DNA of 64,000 bases from Streptomyces cathayae. GTDB taxonomy: Bacteria; Actinomycetota; Actinomycetes; Streptomycetales; Streptomycetaceae. The DNA is taken from NCBI RefSeq assembly GCF_029760955.1, contig NZ_CP121682.1:992001-1056000 (forward strand), written 5' to 3'. The translations under genes and the position numbers were made by a program. The notes below the pieces were generated by a model. It was not told where the DNA came from, ran no database searches, and saw nothing but the letters and a program-made list of their open reading frames with translations. Within the stretch, counting starts at the first letter, position 1. Each line of letters starts with the position of its first letter. This document shows, one piece after another, positions 55,001 to 64,000 of the stretch.

Positions 55001-57989
55001 TCCGTTCGGCGTCGGAGACGTCGATGCCCTGCCAGAGCCCTTTGGTTCCGACGAGGAATCCGCCGCCGTCCCGTCGGTCGGTGAAGGCCTGGTAGGCGCG
55101 GCCGTTGCCGAGGGTGAACGCCTCGACGACCGGACTGTCCAGGGAGCGGGAGCGCAGTTCCTCCACGAGGAGGGAGCCGATGCCCGCGGCTGTCGACCTG
55201 GCGGTGGTGAGGATCAGGCCGCCACCGTCGAAGCCGGTGCCGTCGGGGCGCTGCCGGGTCATCTCGGCGGCGTATCCGGCCGCTTGGTGAGCGACTGTGC
55301 GAAGCGCGCCCTCTTCCTGCTCGGCCCAGGAGGGGAAGTCGGAGAAGCACACCACTTCGGCCTGGTTCCGCAGGTCGAACGGAGAGGGCAGAGCCAGGGC
55401 CGCCACCTCCGCGGACAGGCCCAGACGGCTCCTGACGAAGTCCCACTCCCCTGCGACGCGGAGGGTCGCGGAGACGTAGTGGACGCGATCGAACGACTGG
55501 AGGAAGCACTGCCAGTCCGGGTCGGCGGGCAGGTCGACGGGGCTGGTGGCGATGCGGAAGCGGTAGGAGCGCAGTTCCGCCTTCGGTTCGGCCGACTCCT
55601 CCAGATGGACGACGCGTGACGGGAGATCCTCGTCCAGTGTGACGACGGGATCGAGAAAGCCGCCGATATCGGTTGTGATGCGGGTGAGGTCGGTGGTGAG
55701 GGAGTCGGTGCGGGTGGCCAGAGCGGTCAGGCGTTCCAGGACCAGCGGATCCATGCGGGCGGTCTGCTGGGCGACGTACCGCTCCAGCGTGATGCGGGAG
55801 GTGACGAGCGCTTTGGCGATGCGATCCAGCACCAATGACAGGTGCCGGGTGCCCCGGGTCCCGGACGTACCGGAGTAGGTGCTGACCAGTGTGGTCGCTC
55901 GGTTGCCGATCCGTACGCCCACTCCCTTGGCCTGTGCGTCGAAGGCCTGGGCCGCCAACCGGGGGAGCCGTTCGTCGTCGAGCAGCCGTTCCAGTTCGGC
56001 GATTGCGGTGGAGGCCTCGTCCCGCGCAGTGCTGGGGTGCGCCTCCGCGAGCCACGTCTGGTGCTCCGACAACACGGTCTCGAGGTCCTGGTAGTCGACA
56101 GTGACGGCGAGTGCGGACGTGGCGGCGTTCTCCAGTTCGTGTGCCTCGTCGACGACAAGGAGGACGTCGGGGCCGAGTTCGCGCAGGTCGTCCAGGTGGG
56201 AGAGGACCAGGGCGTGGTTGGCGAGGATGAGTCGGTGCCCGCCGATGGCTTCCCGGACCGTGTCCGTGTGCGCGCTGAGGGGGGTGCCCGCGCCGGGGCC
56301 GTAGTCCCCGTCGCGCTGGGACAGCGACTCCAGCCAGAGGGACAGGCCGGACCCCATGTAGTCGGTGAAGAAGGCGGGGACATCGACCATGTCGACGGAC
56401 CTGGCCGTCCACGTCTGCGGGGCTTCCTTCACCGCGAGCAGTCGAAGAGCGAGATAGAGGGTGAGCTCGCGGAAACGCAACTGCCGGGAGAGGGGCGCGC
56501 GGCCGCCTGCCCTGCTTTCGGACTTGCTCCGTCGGGTGGATTCGGCAAGGGCTTTGGTGAGTGCCGCGAGGGACAGCCGGTTGGACTGCCCCTTGATTAG
56601 GTCGGCAATGCCGAGGATTCCGGGGAGGGCACGCTCCAGGCCCTGGAGGTCCTTCGCCATCTGACTCTGCAACTGTTTGGTGTAGGTGGCGATGACCGCG
56701 GTGCGATCGTCTCCCCCGGCGAGCCAGTCGAGCGCGACGGCGAGTACCGCGTAGCTCTTGCCGGTGCCGGTGGGTGCTTCCAGCAGTCCACCAGCGCCCT
56801 GGTCGGTCCACTCGTGCAGCGTCTTGGTCATCCGCTGCTGGGCCGGGCGGGTTTCGACATGAGGGCCGTGCACCACACGTGCCAGGGCGGTCGGGTCGAC
56901 CCGGCCGTCGGCGTCGCGGAGCGTGTGCGGAACGATGACGGCACCACGGCCCGGCGACCGGCGGTCATCGGCGCGGCGCGGCTTGTGCTGCGCGAACTCG
57001 GCACCGAGCAGACGGGCCACGTGCGTCTGCTCCCAAGCGAGCGGCTCCCGTTCGGTGGGCGGCTTTCCCTCGGCGAGTTCCCGGAGCAGTCGCCATGCGC
57101 CGGAGTCCGGGCAGACGTCAACAATGAGCTCACGCAGGCCGAGTTCCTTGCCCGCGAGATCGGCGGCGGCTCTTTCCAGCAGACGGACCAGCAGGGATGC
57201 GTCGTCGCCGGCCGTGTGAGCGCGCAAGTCCGTCCGCGACAGATCGAGTTCTCGGGCCACGTCCTGAAGCCGGTGAGACGGTGCTGTCGGCCACAGCGCA
57301 TGGGTGAGGTACAGCGCATCGACGAGATGGAAGCGTGGGGAGGCGAGCGGGTCTTCGAGCCCAGCCGCTCTCACCGCCTCGCTGACGACGGGAAAGTCCA
57401 GGCTTGTGCCGTTGTAGGCGACCACGACGTCGGCGTCCGCGACGAAGGCGCACAGCTCCGTCCACGCCTGCCGAGCGGGGACCCCCTGTTCCAGCACGGC
57501 GTCCCGAACCTCGCCCGTGCGCAACTCGTCACTGTCCTGGGGGAATCGGAGATAACGCTGCCAGCGGGGAGCGCTCATCACCCAGTCCGGATCCGCGCCG
57601 AACCTGACGGCGGCGGCTTCGTAGACGTGACGCTCCACGTAGGGGGCGGTCGCGGTGGTCCGTACGATGCTTTCGACGTCCAGCGCGACGGCCCGCAGCA
57701 CTCGGTCCACGGGCAGCGAGGCTCCGCGCCCAGCCCTGTTCTCCCCTTTTGAGGTCAGTGCAGGCGCCGACGGTCCTGACGGGGCGGCAGACATGAGACG
57801 GTCCCCCGAGAGGACCAGCCAACCTCCATCGACCGCCTCGGCGACCAGCTTGGCCAGCCGCTGCTCCGGCATCGCACCGAATCGCCGTCCCGCCTCCTGC
57901 AGAAGACCGGACCGCGTGATCCCTGACGGGAAGTCTTGAACCAGTGCCGCAACCCGTCGCGCCGCTCCGGATACATTTCGCTCCCCCAT
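52029..57989 (-). CDS. DEDDh exonuclease - DinG-like helicase - RecQ-like helicase fusion
   Basis: 1986 aa from ATG 57989, with GGGGGC just upstream. N-terminal winged helix (1-70). Exonuclease (about 95-285): AVALDVES, VVAYNGTSLDFP and HTAGDDASLL give the D-E, D and H-D sites. DinG/XPD-like helicase (about 390-1080): LLEAPTGTGKSYA (near 405), VVDEAHELENA (near 612); no clear Fe-S cysteine cluster. RecQ-like helicase (about 1190-1600): LLPTGFGKSFTF (near 1222), AVDEAHTLAQW, VTATAN, QQIGRVGRDS. A Cys cluster CCTTARCRCSAC (near 1840) fits a RecQ zinc site. All active-site residues look intact. Three DNA-processing activities in one chain, first in an operon with two unknown large proteins, make this a strong defence candidate. 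Confidence 0.9.
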   Translation of the reverse strand: MGERNVSGAARRVAALVQDFPSGITRSGLLQEAGRRFGAMPEQRLAKLVAEAVDGGWLVLSGDRLMSAAPSGPSAPALTSKGENRAGRGASLPVDRVLRAVALDVESIVRTTATAPYVERHVYEAAAVRFGADPDWVMSAPRWQRYLRFPQDSDELRTGEVRDAVLEQGVPARQAWTELCAFVADADVVVAYNGTSLDFPVVSEAVRAAGLEDPLASPRFHLVDALYLTHALWPTAPSHRLQDVARELDLSRTDLRAHTAGDDASLLVRLLERAAADLAGKELGLRELIVDVCPDSGAWRLLRELAEGKPPTEREPLAWEQTHVARLLGAEFAQHKPRRADDRRSPGRGAVIVPHTLRDADGRVDPTALARVVHGPHVETRPAQQRMTKTLHEWTDQGAGGLLEAPTGTGKSYAVLAVALDWLAGGDDRTAVIATYTKQLQSQMAKDLQGLERALPGILGIADLIKGQSNRLSLAALTKALAESTRRSKSESRAGGRAPLSRQLRFRELTLYLALRLLAVKEAPQTWTARSVDMVDVPAFFTDYMGSGLSLWLESLSQRDGDYGPGAGTPLSAHTDTVREAIGGHRLILANHALVLSHLDDLRELGPDVLLVVDEAHELENAATSALAVTVDYQDLETVLSEHQTWLAEAHPSTARDEASTAIAELERLLDDERLPRLAAQAFDAQAKGVGVRIGNRATTLVSTYSGTSGTRGTRHLSLVLDRIAKALVTSRITLERYVAQQTARMDPLVLERLTALATRTDSLTTDLTRITTDIGGFLDPVVTLDEDLPSRVVHLEESAEPKAELRSYRFRIATSPVDLPADPDWQCFLQSFDRVHYVSATLRVAGEWDFVRSRLGLSAEVAALALPSPFDLRNQAEVVCFSDFPSWAEQEEGALRTVAHQAAGYAAEMTRQRPDGTGFDGGGLILTTARSTAAGIGSLLVEELRSRSLDSPVVEAFTLGNGRAYQAFTDRRDGGGFLVGTKGLWQGIDVSDAERMHLVWINKLPFAPFADPIVETRRAAVARRAEHAGHPDPDGAATEHYYLPLAALQLRQAVGRLIRSDRHRGVVVISDRKLAGQSSLRRSYRRAFLGSLDEGLERPGPDTGDTGGGNVTTMAEGWQRIWRFMAGQGLLDPARAAELCTDEALERHTLLPHTRRIRELALSPEETRKLREQGRLVEEVTRRCAHIGGLLRLSDDPVPLKPAQTAVITAVAEGRNVLGLLPTGFGKSFTFQLPALVLPGVTVVVSPLVALMHDQALELNRSIGGAVRALISPLRESSSRAGKTEVSDQLLGRADHGIRLVYVSPERLCQRRFRETVRAAAAEGRVTRIAVDEAHTLAQWEDFRPSMRRVSRFLNELRQEHGVAVTAVTATANRSVHEALREGLFALSNEVPEPGSAEADAETERADVIGGLVTVLENPIRPEIAVFRRSLDRLGQGGVAGLVERVVDALDGHAILYCLTVKEVNTLYTHLREYVGDAGCVRVLRFHGRLTEAEKAAVMTEFREAPREGDDGFVPVVIVATSAFGLGVNRPDVRTVMCVSPPTDLAALYQQIGRVGRDSTGLRATGEGPVNSGLALATSRGLRLVRFMTGQELPPPLLRRMGGLVLSQRGGTLDPVRLADILMTEDAATGLLTESELEDRHTQERYRSGIMRAFSTLADLGAVEDLGDHPPYCAIKPGDLRPSRRGTGPTALTGGRAEEAALARIERTVIDTALTWDTPRNVDVRLLDHELASHCPDFRTVAGGPAATWELLADLHDRGLLDVSAAPSRRLVTGIAVHARTLPDDYLPSLGRRGRRAAEELGRLKHFFDSTTVCAQRVFADYFAATDLPEDCCTTARCRCSACWDTAHWPVDERRPAVAQAFHSPRPREGGRTDTALRDRRVDLQVQRLLQLQPQGMYPRRLWHALRGDESSYNPRSRKMNPLPKAIRDSRHFGGRADLPFSTVGSSLERLAAEGSAVQGEEGRWRAVRPARRAGNGSARKENGV

Positions 57990-58530
57990 GCGCCCCCGAT
58001 CCCCAGGCTCCGCGCTGCCCCCGATCGCGGCACACTTCCATGGCTCTCGCTGTCCAGCCTTGCGAGAACTGACCACAGGCTACCGAGCCTTGGATTTTTT
58101 TGGAATACCTAGGAAGACAATGGGCTACTCCCGGAGGGGCCCGCCATAAGCTCCGCGGTCACGCCTTCGGTGACGAAACGGAAGAGGTCCGGGACTTCCG
58201 GCATGAGATGTGCACGGTGCTGTGCCGTGTTCTTGGGATGCCGCACCGACGTGTCTGCGCGGCATCGACGTCCTCGACGAGTCGCTGGATACTCGGCATC
58301 GCCCTCGCCCCTTCCCCCGTCACCAAGCGTGGGTACGTGCTGGAGGACACGTCCCAGGAGGTTGAGCTGCCACATCTGCCATGGGATACGGGTGGTTTCG
58401 GCCATGCGTGGGCCTGCCGGCGGCAGCGCGAGGCCAAGGACGCGGGAGGGGGCGGAGAGCAACAGGCAGACGCGGTCCATGAGCAACCGGGTGACCGCCG
58501 GCGCTCACCGGGGATGCCAGTGGAGAAACG
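57990..58530. other. Spacer between defence operon and sugar operon
   Basis: About 540 bp. The promoter of the exonuclease-helicase operon should lie at its left end, where a TTTTTTT tract (about 58096-58102) and AT-rich CCTAGG stand out. Several short frames exist on both strands (for example around 58110-58480) but none has a recognisable family, a good ribosome-binding site or sustained codon bias. It may be degenerate gene debris marking the edge of the island. Confidence 0.45.
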
Positions 58531-59889
58531 TCAGGCGGCCCGCCGTATCCGGTCCCCGTGGCCGCGGACGATGTCCGCGTACCGGTGGCCGGAGCCCTTG
58601 ATGGTGCGGGTCTGGGTGGCGTAGTCGACGTGGACGAGGCCGAAGCGCTTGGCGTAGCCGTACGCCCACTCGAAGTTGTCCAGCAGTGACCAGGCGAAGT
58701 AGCCGGCGAGCGGGGCGCCCTTGCGGGCGGCGGAGGCGCAGGCGGCCAGGTGCTGTTCCAGGTAGTCCTGGCGTTCCGGGTCGTCGATCGTGCCGTCGGG
58801 GCGGACCACGTCCGGGAAGGCGGAGCCGTTCTCGGTGACGTAGAGCTTGCGTGCGCCGTAGTCGTTCGTCAGGCGCAGCAGCAGCGTCTCGATGCCGCTC
58901 GCGTCGATCTCCCAGTCCATGCCGGTGCGCGGGACGTCGGCGCGGCGCACGAAGGCGGCGTGCGGTGCCGGGCCGTCGGGGTCGGCCGTCACCACCTGGG
59001 GGAAGTAGTAGTTGAGGCCGAGCCAGTCGAGCGGGGCGGCGATGGTCGCCGGGTCCCCGGGGCGCTCCGGGAGTTCGACTCCGTAGACCTCGCGCATGTC
59101 GGCGGGGAAGCCGTAGCCGTGCACGGGGTCCAGCCACCAGCGGTTGGTGTGGCCGTCCATGCGGGTGGCGGCGGCCAGGTCCTCGGGGCGGTCGGTGGCG
59201 GCGTGGATCGTGGAGAGGTTGTTGACGATGCCCACCTGGGCGTTCGGGGCGGCGGCGCGGATCGCCCGCGCGGCGAGGCCGTGGCCCAGCAGCAGGTGGT
59301 AGGAGGCGCGGACCGCCGCCGTCAGGTCGGTCAGGCCCGGTGCCATCCTGCCTTCCAGGTGGCCGATCCAGGCCGAGCACAGCGGCTCGTTGAGGGTGGC
59401 CCAGTGGTGCACGCGGTCGCCGAGGCGTTCGGCGACCGCCGACGCGTACGCGGCGAAGTGCTCGGCGGTGTCGCGCTCCGGCCAGCCGCCGCGGTCCTGG
59501 AGGGCCTGGGGCAGGTCCCAGTGGTAGAGGGTGGCGGACGGGGTGATGCCCGCCTCGAGCAGGCCGTCGGTCAACCGGTCGTAGAAGTCGAGGCCCTGGG
59601 CGTTGACCGGGCCGTCGCCGCCGGGGACGACGCGGGGCCAGGCGAGGGAGAAGCGGTAGGCGTTGGTGCCGAGGCGGCGCATCAGGTCGATGTCCTCGCG
59701 CCAGCGGTGGTAGTGGTCGCAGGCGGTGTCGCCGTGGTCGCCGTTGTCGATGGTGCCGGGGGTGTGCGCGAAGGTGTCCCAGATCGACGGCGAGCGGCCG
59801 TCCTCCGTCACGGCTCCCTCGATCTGGTACGCCGAAGTGGCCGTGCCCCACAGGAAGTCGTCGGGGAGGGCGGCGTGGTCGATGGTCAC
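58531..59889 (-). CDS. GH1 beta-glucosidase
   Basis: 452 aa from GTG 59889 (AGGACC upstream), 29 nt after the permease stop. Classic GH1: [15 protein letters not shown] at the N-terminus, acid/base Glu in [13 protein letters not shown], nucleophile Glu in YVTENGSAF, and [13 protein letters not shown] at the C-terminus. No signal peptide, so it acts in the cytoplasm on the beta-glucoside imported by the ABC system encoded just upstream (cellobiose-type oligosaccharides most likely). Last gene of the operon. Confidence 0.95.
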   Translation of the reverse strand: MTIDHAALPDDFLWGTATSAYQIEGAVTEDGRSPSIWDTFAHTPGTIDNGDHGDTACDHYHRWREDIDLMRRLGTNAYRFSLAWPRVVPGGDGPVNAQGLDFYDRLTDGLLEAGITPSATLYHWDLPQALQDRGGWPERDTAEHFAAYASAVAERLGDRVHHWATLNEPLCSAWIGHLEGRMAPGLTDLTAAVRASYHLLLGHGLAARAIRAAAPNAQVGIVNNLSTIHAATDRPEDLAAATRMDGHTNRWWLDPVHGYGFPADMREVYGVELPERPGDPATIAAPLDWLGLNYYFPQVVTADPDGPAPHAAFVRRADVPRTGMDWEIDASGIETLLLRLTNDYGARKLYVTENGSAFPDVVRPDGTIDDPERQDYLEQHLAACASAARKGAPLAGYFAWSLLDNFEWAYGYAKRFGLVHVDYATQTRTIKGSGHRYADIVRGHGDRIRRAA

Positions 59890-59918
59890 GGAGGTCCTTT
59901 CGGGTACGGGGACGCCGG

Positions 59919-60779
59919 TCACTTGACGGCTCCCGCCGTCAGACCGGCGACGAGGTAGCGCTGCAGCAGCAGGAAGCCGGCGACCACGGGGACGCTCACC
60001 ACGAGCGAGGCCGCCATGATCTGGTTCCAGTACACGTCGTTGAGGGTGGAGTAGCCCTGGAGGCCGACGGCGAGGGTACGGGTGGTGTCGTTGGTCATCA
60101 CCGAGGCGAACAGCACTTCGCCCCAGGCCGTCATGAAGGCGTAGACGGCGACCGCGACGATGCCGGGGATCGCGGCCGGCACGACGACCCGGAAGAGCGC
60201 GCCGAGCGGGCCGCAGCCGTCGACCAGCGCGGCCTCGTCCAGGTCCCTCGGCACCGAGTCGAAGTAGCCGATCAGCATCCAGATGGAGAAGGGGAGGGAG
60301 AACGTCAGGTACGTCAGGATCAGGCCGCCGCGCGAGCCGAACAGGGCGATGCCCGTGGCGTTGCCGATGTTGACGTAGATGAGGAACAGCGGGAGGAGGA
60401 AGAGGATGCCGGGGAACATCTGCGTCGACAGCACGGTCACCGTGAAGACGCGCTTGCCGCGGAAGGTGTGGCGGCTCACCGCGTAGGCGGAGAAGACCGC
60501 GATCACCACCGAGCAGACGGTCGCCGCGCCCGCCACGATCAGCGAGTTCACGAAGTACCGGGCGAGCGGGACGGTGGACCAGATGTCGATGTAGGGGCGG
60601 ATCGTCACCTCGCTCGGCAGCCAGCGGAACGTGCCGGTGACGTCCGCGAGCGGCTTCAGCGAGCTGGAGATCATGACGTACACCGGGATCAGCACGAAGC
60701 CGGCGAGCAGGGTGAGGAAGATCCGCCGGGACCACAGGAAGGAACGGGGCGGGGCCATCGGGGACCGGGGCGGGCTCAT
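59919..60779 (-). CDS. ABC sugar permease (MalG/CebG-like)
   Basis: 286 aa; ATG 60779 overlaps the stop of the other permease gene (ATGA). Six likely membrane spans beginning with [18 protein letters not shown], and the EAA loop [20 protein letters not shown] that contacts the ATPase. Inner-membrane half of a CUT1 importer. No ATPase gene is in the operon, as is usual in Streptomyces where the shared MsiK ATPase is encoded elsewhere. Confidence 0.93.
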   Translation of the reverse strand: MSPPRSPMAPPRSFLWSRRIFLTLLAGFVLIPVYVMISSSLKPLADVTGTFRWLPSEVTIRPYIDIWSTVPLARYFVNSLIVAGAATVCSVVIAVFSAYAVSRHTFRGKRVFTVTVLSTQMFPGILFLLPLFLIYVNIGNATGIALFGSRGGLILTYLTFSLPFSIWMLIGYFDSVPRDLDEAALVDGCGPLGALFRVVVPAAIPGIVAVAVYAFMTAWGEVLFASVMTNDTTRTLAVGLQGYSTLNDVYWNQIMAASLVVSVPVVAGFLLLQRYLVAGLTAGAVK

Positions 60780-61762
60780 GGGGCGGTCCTCCGTCCGCGC
60801 GAGGTGAGTACGAGGTACACGCCCGTCACGGCGAGCAGGAACAGCAGGAGCAGGACGGACATGGCGGAGCCGGTGCCGAAGTTCCAGGTGACGAAGGACG
60901 CCTGGTAGATGTGGACCGAGATGAGGTCCGCGGCTTCGGGGGCGGCCTTGCCGAACAGGACGAACGGGGTGTTGAAGTCGTTGAACGTCCACAGGAACAG
61001 GACGAGGACCAGGACCTGGTTGACGGGGCGCAGTGACGGCAGGGTGATGCGGCGGACCTGCTGGATCATCCCGGCGCCGTCGAGGGCGGCGGCCTCGTAC
61101 AGCTCGCGGGGGATGTTCTGCAGGCCGGCCATGACGATCAGGAAGGCGAACGGCCAGCCCTTCCACACGGACACCGTCAGCAGTGCGAAGAAGCTGTTGT
61201 CGCCGATCAGCCAGAAGGACGGCTTGTCGGTGAGGCCGAGCTGGTCGTGCAGGACGTGGTTCACCAGGCCGTTGTCGTGCTGGAACATGAACACCCAGGT
61301 GATGACGGCGGCGTAGACCGGCAGGGCGTACGGCACCAGGAACAGGGCGCGCAGCAGGCCGCGGCCGCGGAAGGTGTCCTGCAGGCAGATCGCGGCGGCG
61401 GTGCCGAGGAGCCAGCACAGGCCGACCGACAGCACGGTGAAGGCGACGGTGACGAAGAAGGAGTGGAGCAGGGCCGCGCCGACGGGGGCGTCGAAGTCCA
61501 CCGACACCTTGTAGTTGTCGAGGCCTGCCCAGGGGGCGGTGCCCCAGTCGCGGATGTAGAACTGGGTGAGCTCCTTGAAGCTCATCACGATGCCGATCAC
61601 CATCGGCACCAGGTGGACGAGGAGTTCGAGGAGGACGGCGGGCAGCAGGAGCAGGTAGGGCAGTCCGACGCGGCGGATCCGCCCGGGGCGGCGGGGGCCG
61701 CGCGCCGCCCCGGGGGAGGACTTCCGCGCGGCGGCCTCCGCGGTGGGGGCAGTGGCGGTCAT
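60776..61762 (-). CDS. ABC sugar permease (MalF/CebF-like)
   Basis: 328 aa from ATG 61762; an in-frame GTG at 61780 overlaps the binding-protein stop (GTGA) and may be the real start. A basic Ala/Arg-rich N-terminus is followed by about six membrane spans ([20 protein letters not shown] onward), and the EAA loop [21 protein letters not shown] is present. Partner of the MalG-like permease. Confidence 0.93.
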   Translation of the reverse strand: MTATAPTAEAAARKSSPGAARGPRRPGRIRRVGLPYLLLLPAVLLELLVHLVPMVIGIVMSFKELTQFYIRDWGTAPWAGLDNYKVSVDFDAPVGAALLHSFFVTVAFTVLSVGLCWLLGTAAAICLQDTFRGRGLLRALFLVPYALPVYAAVITWVFMFQHDNGLVNHVLHDQLGLTDKPSFWLIGDNSFFALLTVSVWKGWPFAFLIVMAGLQNIPRELYEAAALDGAGMIQQVRRITLPSLRPVNQVLVLVLFLWTFNDFNTPFVLFGKAAPEAADLISVHIYQASFVTWNFGTGSAMSVLLLLFLLAVTGVYLVLTSRGRRTAP

Positions 61763-61776
61763 GGCGGTGTCCGGGC

Positions 61777-63093
61777 TCACTTCTCGGGCATCTGCTGCTG
61801 GGCCTTGGTGAGGGCGGCCTCGACCGAGCCGGTGGTCACCTCGCGGCCGCCGGCGGCGTCGGCGAACAGGTCCTTGATCGCCGTTCCGACGGCGGTCTCG
61901 AACTGGGACTCGTCGGGGACCTGCGGCAGTGCCACGGCGCTGGTGGCGAGGGTGTCCTTCAGGACGGCGTTGGCCGGGGAGTTGAAGGCCGGGTCCTCCT
62001 GGGCCGCCTTGACCGGCGGGATGGAGCTGTAGGCCGTGTTGAGGATCTTCTGCTCGGCGTCGCTCGTCATGAACTTCACGAACTCGGTGGCGCCGTCGAG
62101 GTTGCCGCTGTTCTTGAAGACGGCCAGGTTGATGCCGGCGACCATCGAGTTGACCTGCTTGCCCGCGCCCGGGGTGCCGGACTGCACGGGCACGGGGGCG
62201 ATGCCGTAGTCGTCCTCGCTCATGCCCTGGGACGTGAGGTTGGCGGAGGCGGACTGCCACAGCAGCATCGCCGTCCTGCCCTTGGCGAAGTCGCTGACGG
62301 ACTGGTTCTGGGCGTACTCGGCGTTGCCCGGGGCGATGATCTTGTCCTTGGCCATCAGGTCGACGTACTGCTTGACCGCGGTGACCGCGCCGTCGTTGGT
62401 GAAGTCGGGTTTGCCGTCGGCGGTGAAGAAGTCGGCGCCGTGCTGCTGGGCGAGGACGAAGGCGTGGTGGATGTTCTCGGAGGGGTTCGAACCCTCCATG
62501 GCGATCCCCCACTTGCCGTCCTTGGAGACCTTCTTTCCGGCGGCGACCAGCTCGTCCCAGGTGGCGGGCGGGGCGTCGACGCCCGCGTCGGCGAGCATCT
62601 GCTTGTTGTAGTAGAGGGCGTACGCCATCGAGTACAGCGGGACGGCGGCCGGGTCCTGGCCCTCGGTGCCGGTGGAGCCGAGCGCGGAGTCGACGAAGCG
62701 GTCCTTGCCGCCGATCCTGTCGAAGTTCTTCGCGTCCCACGGCAGCAGCGCGCCCGTCGCCTGGAGCGAGGCGGACCAGGTGTTGCCGATGTTGAGCACG
62801 TCCGGGCCCTGGCCGGAGGTGGTCGCGGTGAGGATCCGGTTGAGCAGGTCGGACCAGGGCACGACCTCGAGCTTGACCTTGATGCCGGTCTGCTTCTCGA
62901 ACTTGTCCAGCTCGGGCTGGAGCACCTTCTTGTCGATCTCGACGCTGGCGCCCTGGTTGGAGGCCCAGTACGTGAGCTCCTGGGGCGAGCCGCCGGACCC
63001 GCCGCCCGTGCTCGAACCGCCTCCGCAGGCCGAGGCGGTGAGTGCGAGGGACAGGATGACGGCGCCGGTGGCCGCGGCTCGGATACTGCGCAT
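61777..63093 (-). CDS. ABC sugar-binding lipoprotein
   Basis: 438 aa from ATG 63093. The signal peptide RSIRAAATGAVILSLALTASAC ends in a lipobox, so Cys is lipid-anchored outside the membrane. A Gly/Ser linker precedes an SBP_bac_1 fold (LTYWASNQGASVEID, NIGNTWSASLQ, ALYYNKQMLADAGVD). First gene of the operon. Substrate is probably a beta-glucoside, judged from the GH1 enzyme in the same operon. Confidence 0.93.
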   Translation of the reverse strand: MRSIRAAATGAVILSLALTASACGGGSSTGGGSGGSPQELTYWASNQGASVEIDKKVLQPELDKFEKQTGIKVKLEVVPWSDLLNRILTATTSGQGPDVLNIGNTWSASLQATGALLPWDAKNFDRIGGKDRFVDSALGSTGTEGQDPAAVPLYSMAYALYYNKQMLADAGVDAPPATWDELVAAGKKVSKDGKWGIAMEGSNPSENIHHAFVLAQQHGADFFTADGKPDFTNDGAVTAVKQYVDLMAKDKIIAPGNAEYAQNQSVSDFAKGRTAMLLWQSASANLTSQGMSEDDYGIAPVPVQSGTPGAGKQVNSMVAGINLAVFKNSGNLDGATEFVKFMTSDAEQKILNTAYSSIPPVKAAQEDPAFNSPANAVLKDTLATSAVALPQVPDESQFETAVGTAIKDLFADAAGGREVTTGSVEAALTKAQQQMPEK

Positions 63094-63187
63094 GGCTCCT
63101 GATGTGCCTTTCCGGGGGTGCGGGCAGGAAGCGGAGAAGCGGAGAAGGAAGGCGGGGTCGGCGACTCATGGCTTAATTTAGGACGTG

Positions 63188-63216
63188 AGTTAAACCCTCC
63201 GAAGGCGGCACGTCAA
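63188..63216 (-). promoter_or_regulatory. Promoter of the sugar-uptake operon
   Basis: Minus strand: -35 TTGACG (63216-63211), 17-nt spacer, -10 TTAACT (63193-63188), about 95 nt before the binding-protein start. The sequence just downstream (GTCCTAAATTAAGCC) is unusually AT-rich and may hold an operator for a LacI-type repressor, but no regulator gene is in the window. Confidence 0.55.
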
Positions 63217-63345
63217 GGGTTTGGACGGAGTCACCCCACTCTTGCCGCGCCTCTTGACTCATCTGTTCCACGGATGAACCATCAGCGGCGAAAGAGCGCT
63301 CCCCACTCCCCCACACCGTTCACTTCCTGAACCAGGAGAGCCCCC

Positions 63346-64000
<655 letters not shown>

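Noticed and set aside
52029..57989. Assignment of the helicase operon to the Dpd, Druantia or Zorya systems
   Set aside because: None of the guide proteins of those systems (transglycosylase, DruE-type giant helicase, ZorAB motor) is present and the domain order differs.
58100..58624. Possible genes in the spacer before the sugar operon
   Set aside because: Frames on both strands lack starts with ribosome-binding sites and family features; treated as debris.

Overview
The window is high-GC actinobacterial DNA, almost certainly from a Streptomyces chromosome. The evidence is very strong third-codon-position G/C bias, many GTG starts, a complete Pgl-type (BREX type 2) locus, DUF397/XRE regulator pairs and cellobiose-type sugar operons. 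Nearly all of it from 1 to about 58 kb is accessory DNA that reads as a dense anti-phage defence island. The last 5.5 kb is an ordinary sugar-uptake operon.

Layout: (1) 1-3912, C-terminal part of a giant superfamily-1 helicase with a C-terminal nuclease. (2) 4629-6443, a lone Mrr-like nuclease with a Lys-rich linker, followed by the remains of an IS5-type insertion sequence. (3) 6970-37947, minus strand, a full BREX type 2 set in the order pglW-pglX // pglY-pglZ // brxD-brxHI, joined by 4-nt stop/start overlaps. Two blocks of other genes interrupt it. Between brxD and pglZ, on the opposite strand, lie a 71-aa membrane protein, a DUF262 (GmrSD-like) protein whose HNH histidines look lost, and a CBS-HEPN protein. 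Between pglY and pglX lie an NB-ARC/TPR (NLR-like) protein and a small Bell-like helical protein sharing a putative amyloid-signalling motif, a DUF6879 pair, an EcsC-like protein, an XRE-DUF397/ATPase regulatory set, and an IS605-type tnpB element whose right end supplies the pglX stop codon. (4) 38164-43519, an unknown 200-aa protein, a 42-aa membrane peptide and two tandem nuclease-helicase (DUF2075-type) paralogues, each preceded by the same structured 5' leader. (5) 43649-57989, a three-gene operon encoding an exonuclease-DinG-RecQ fusion (1986 aa), a 772-aa protein I do not recognise, and a 1999-aa ATPase. I cannot match it to any named defence system. (6) 58531-64000, an ABC sugar importer (binding protein, two permeases) with a GH1 beta-glucosidase, and a divergent Tat-exported protein cut by the window edge.

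How the parts fit: in BREX type 2 the kinase PglW, methyltransferase PglX, ATPase PglY, phosphatase-fold PglZ, ATPase BrxD and helicase BrxHI act as one phage-resistance machine. The embedded genes look like independent second-line systems (type IV-like restriction, RNase or membrane-damaging cell suicide) collected in the same locus. Composition dips in the Mrr-like gene and in the middle of pglX point to separate acquisitions. No CRISPR array, tRNA, rRNA or origin was seen.
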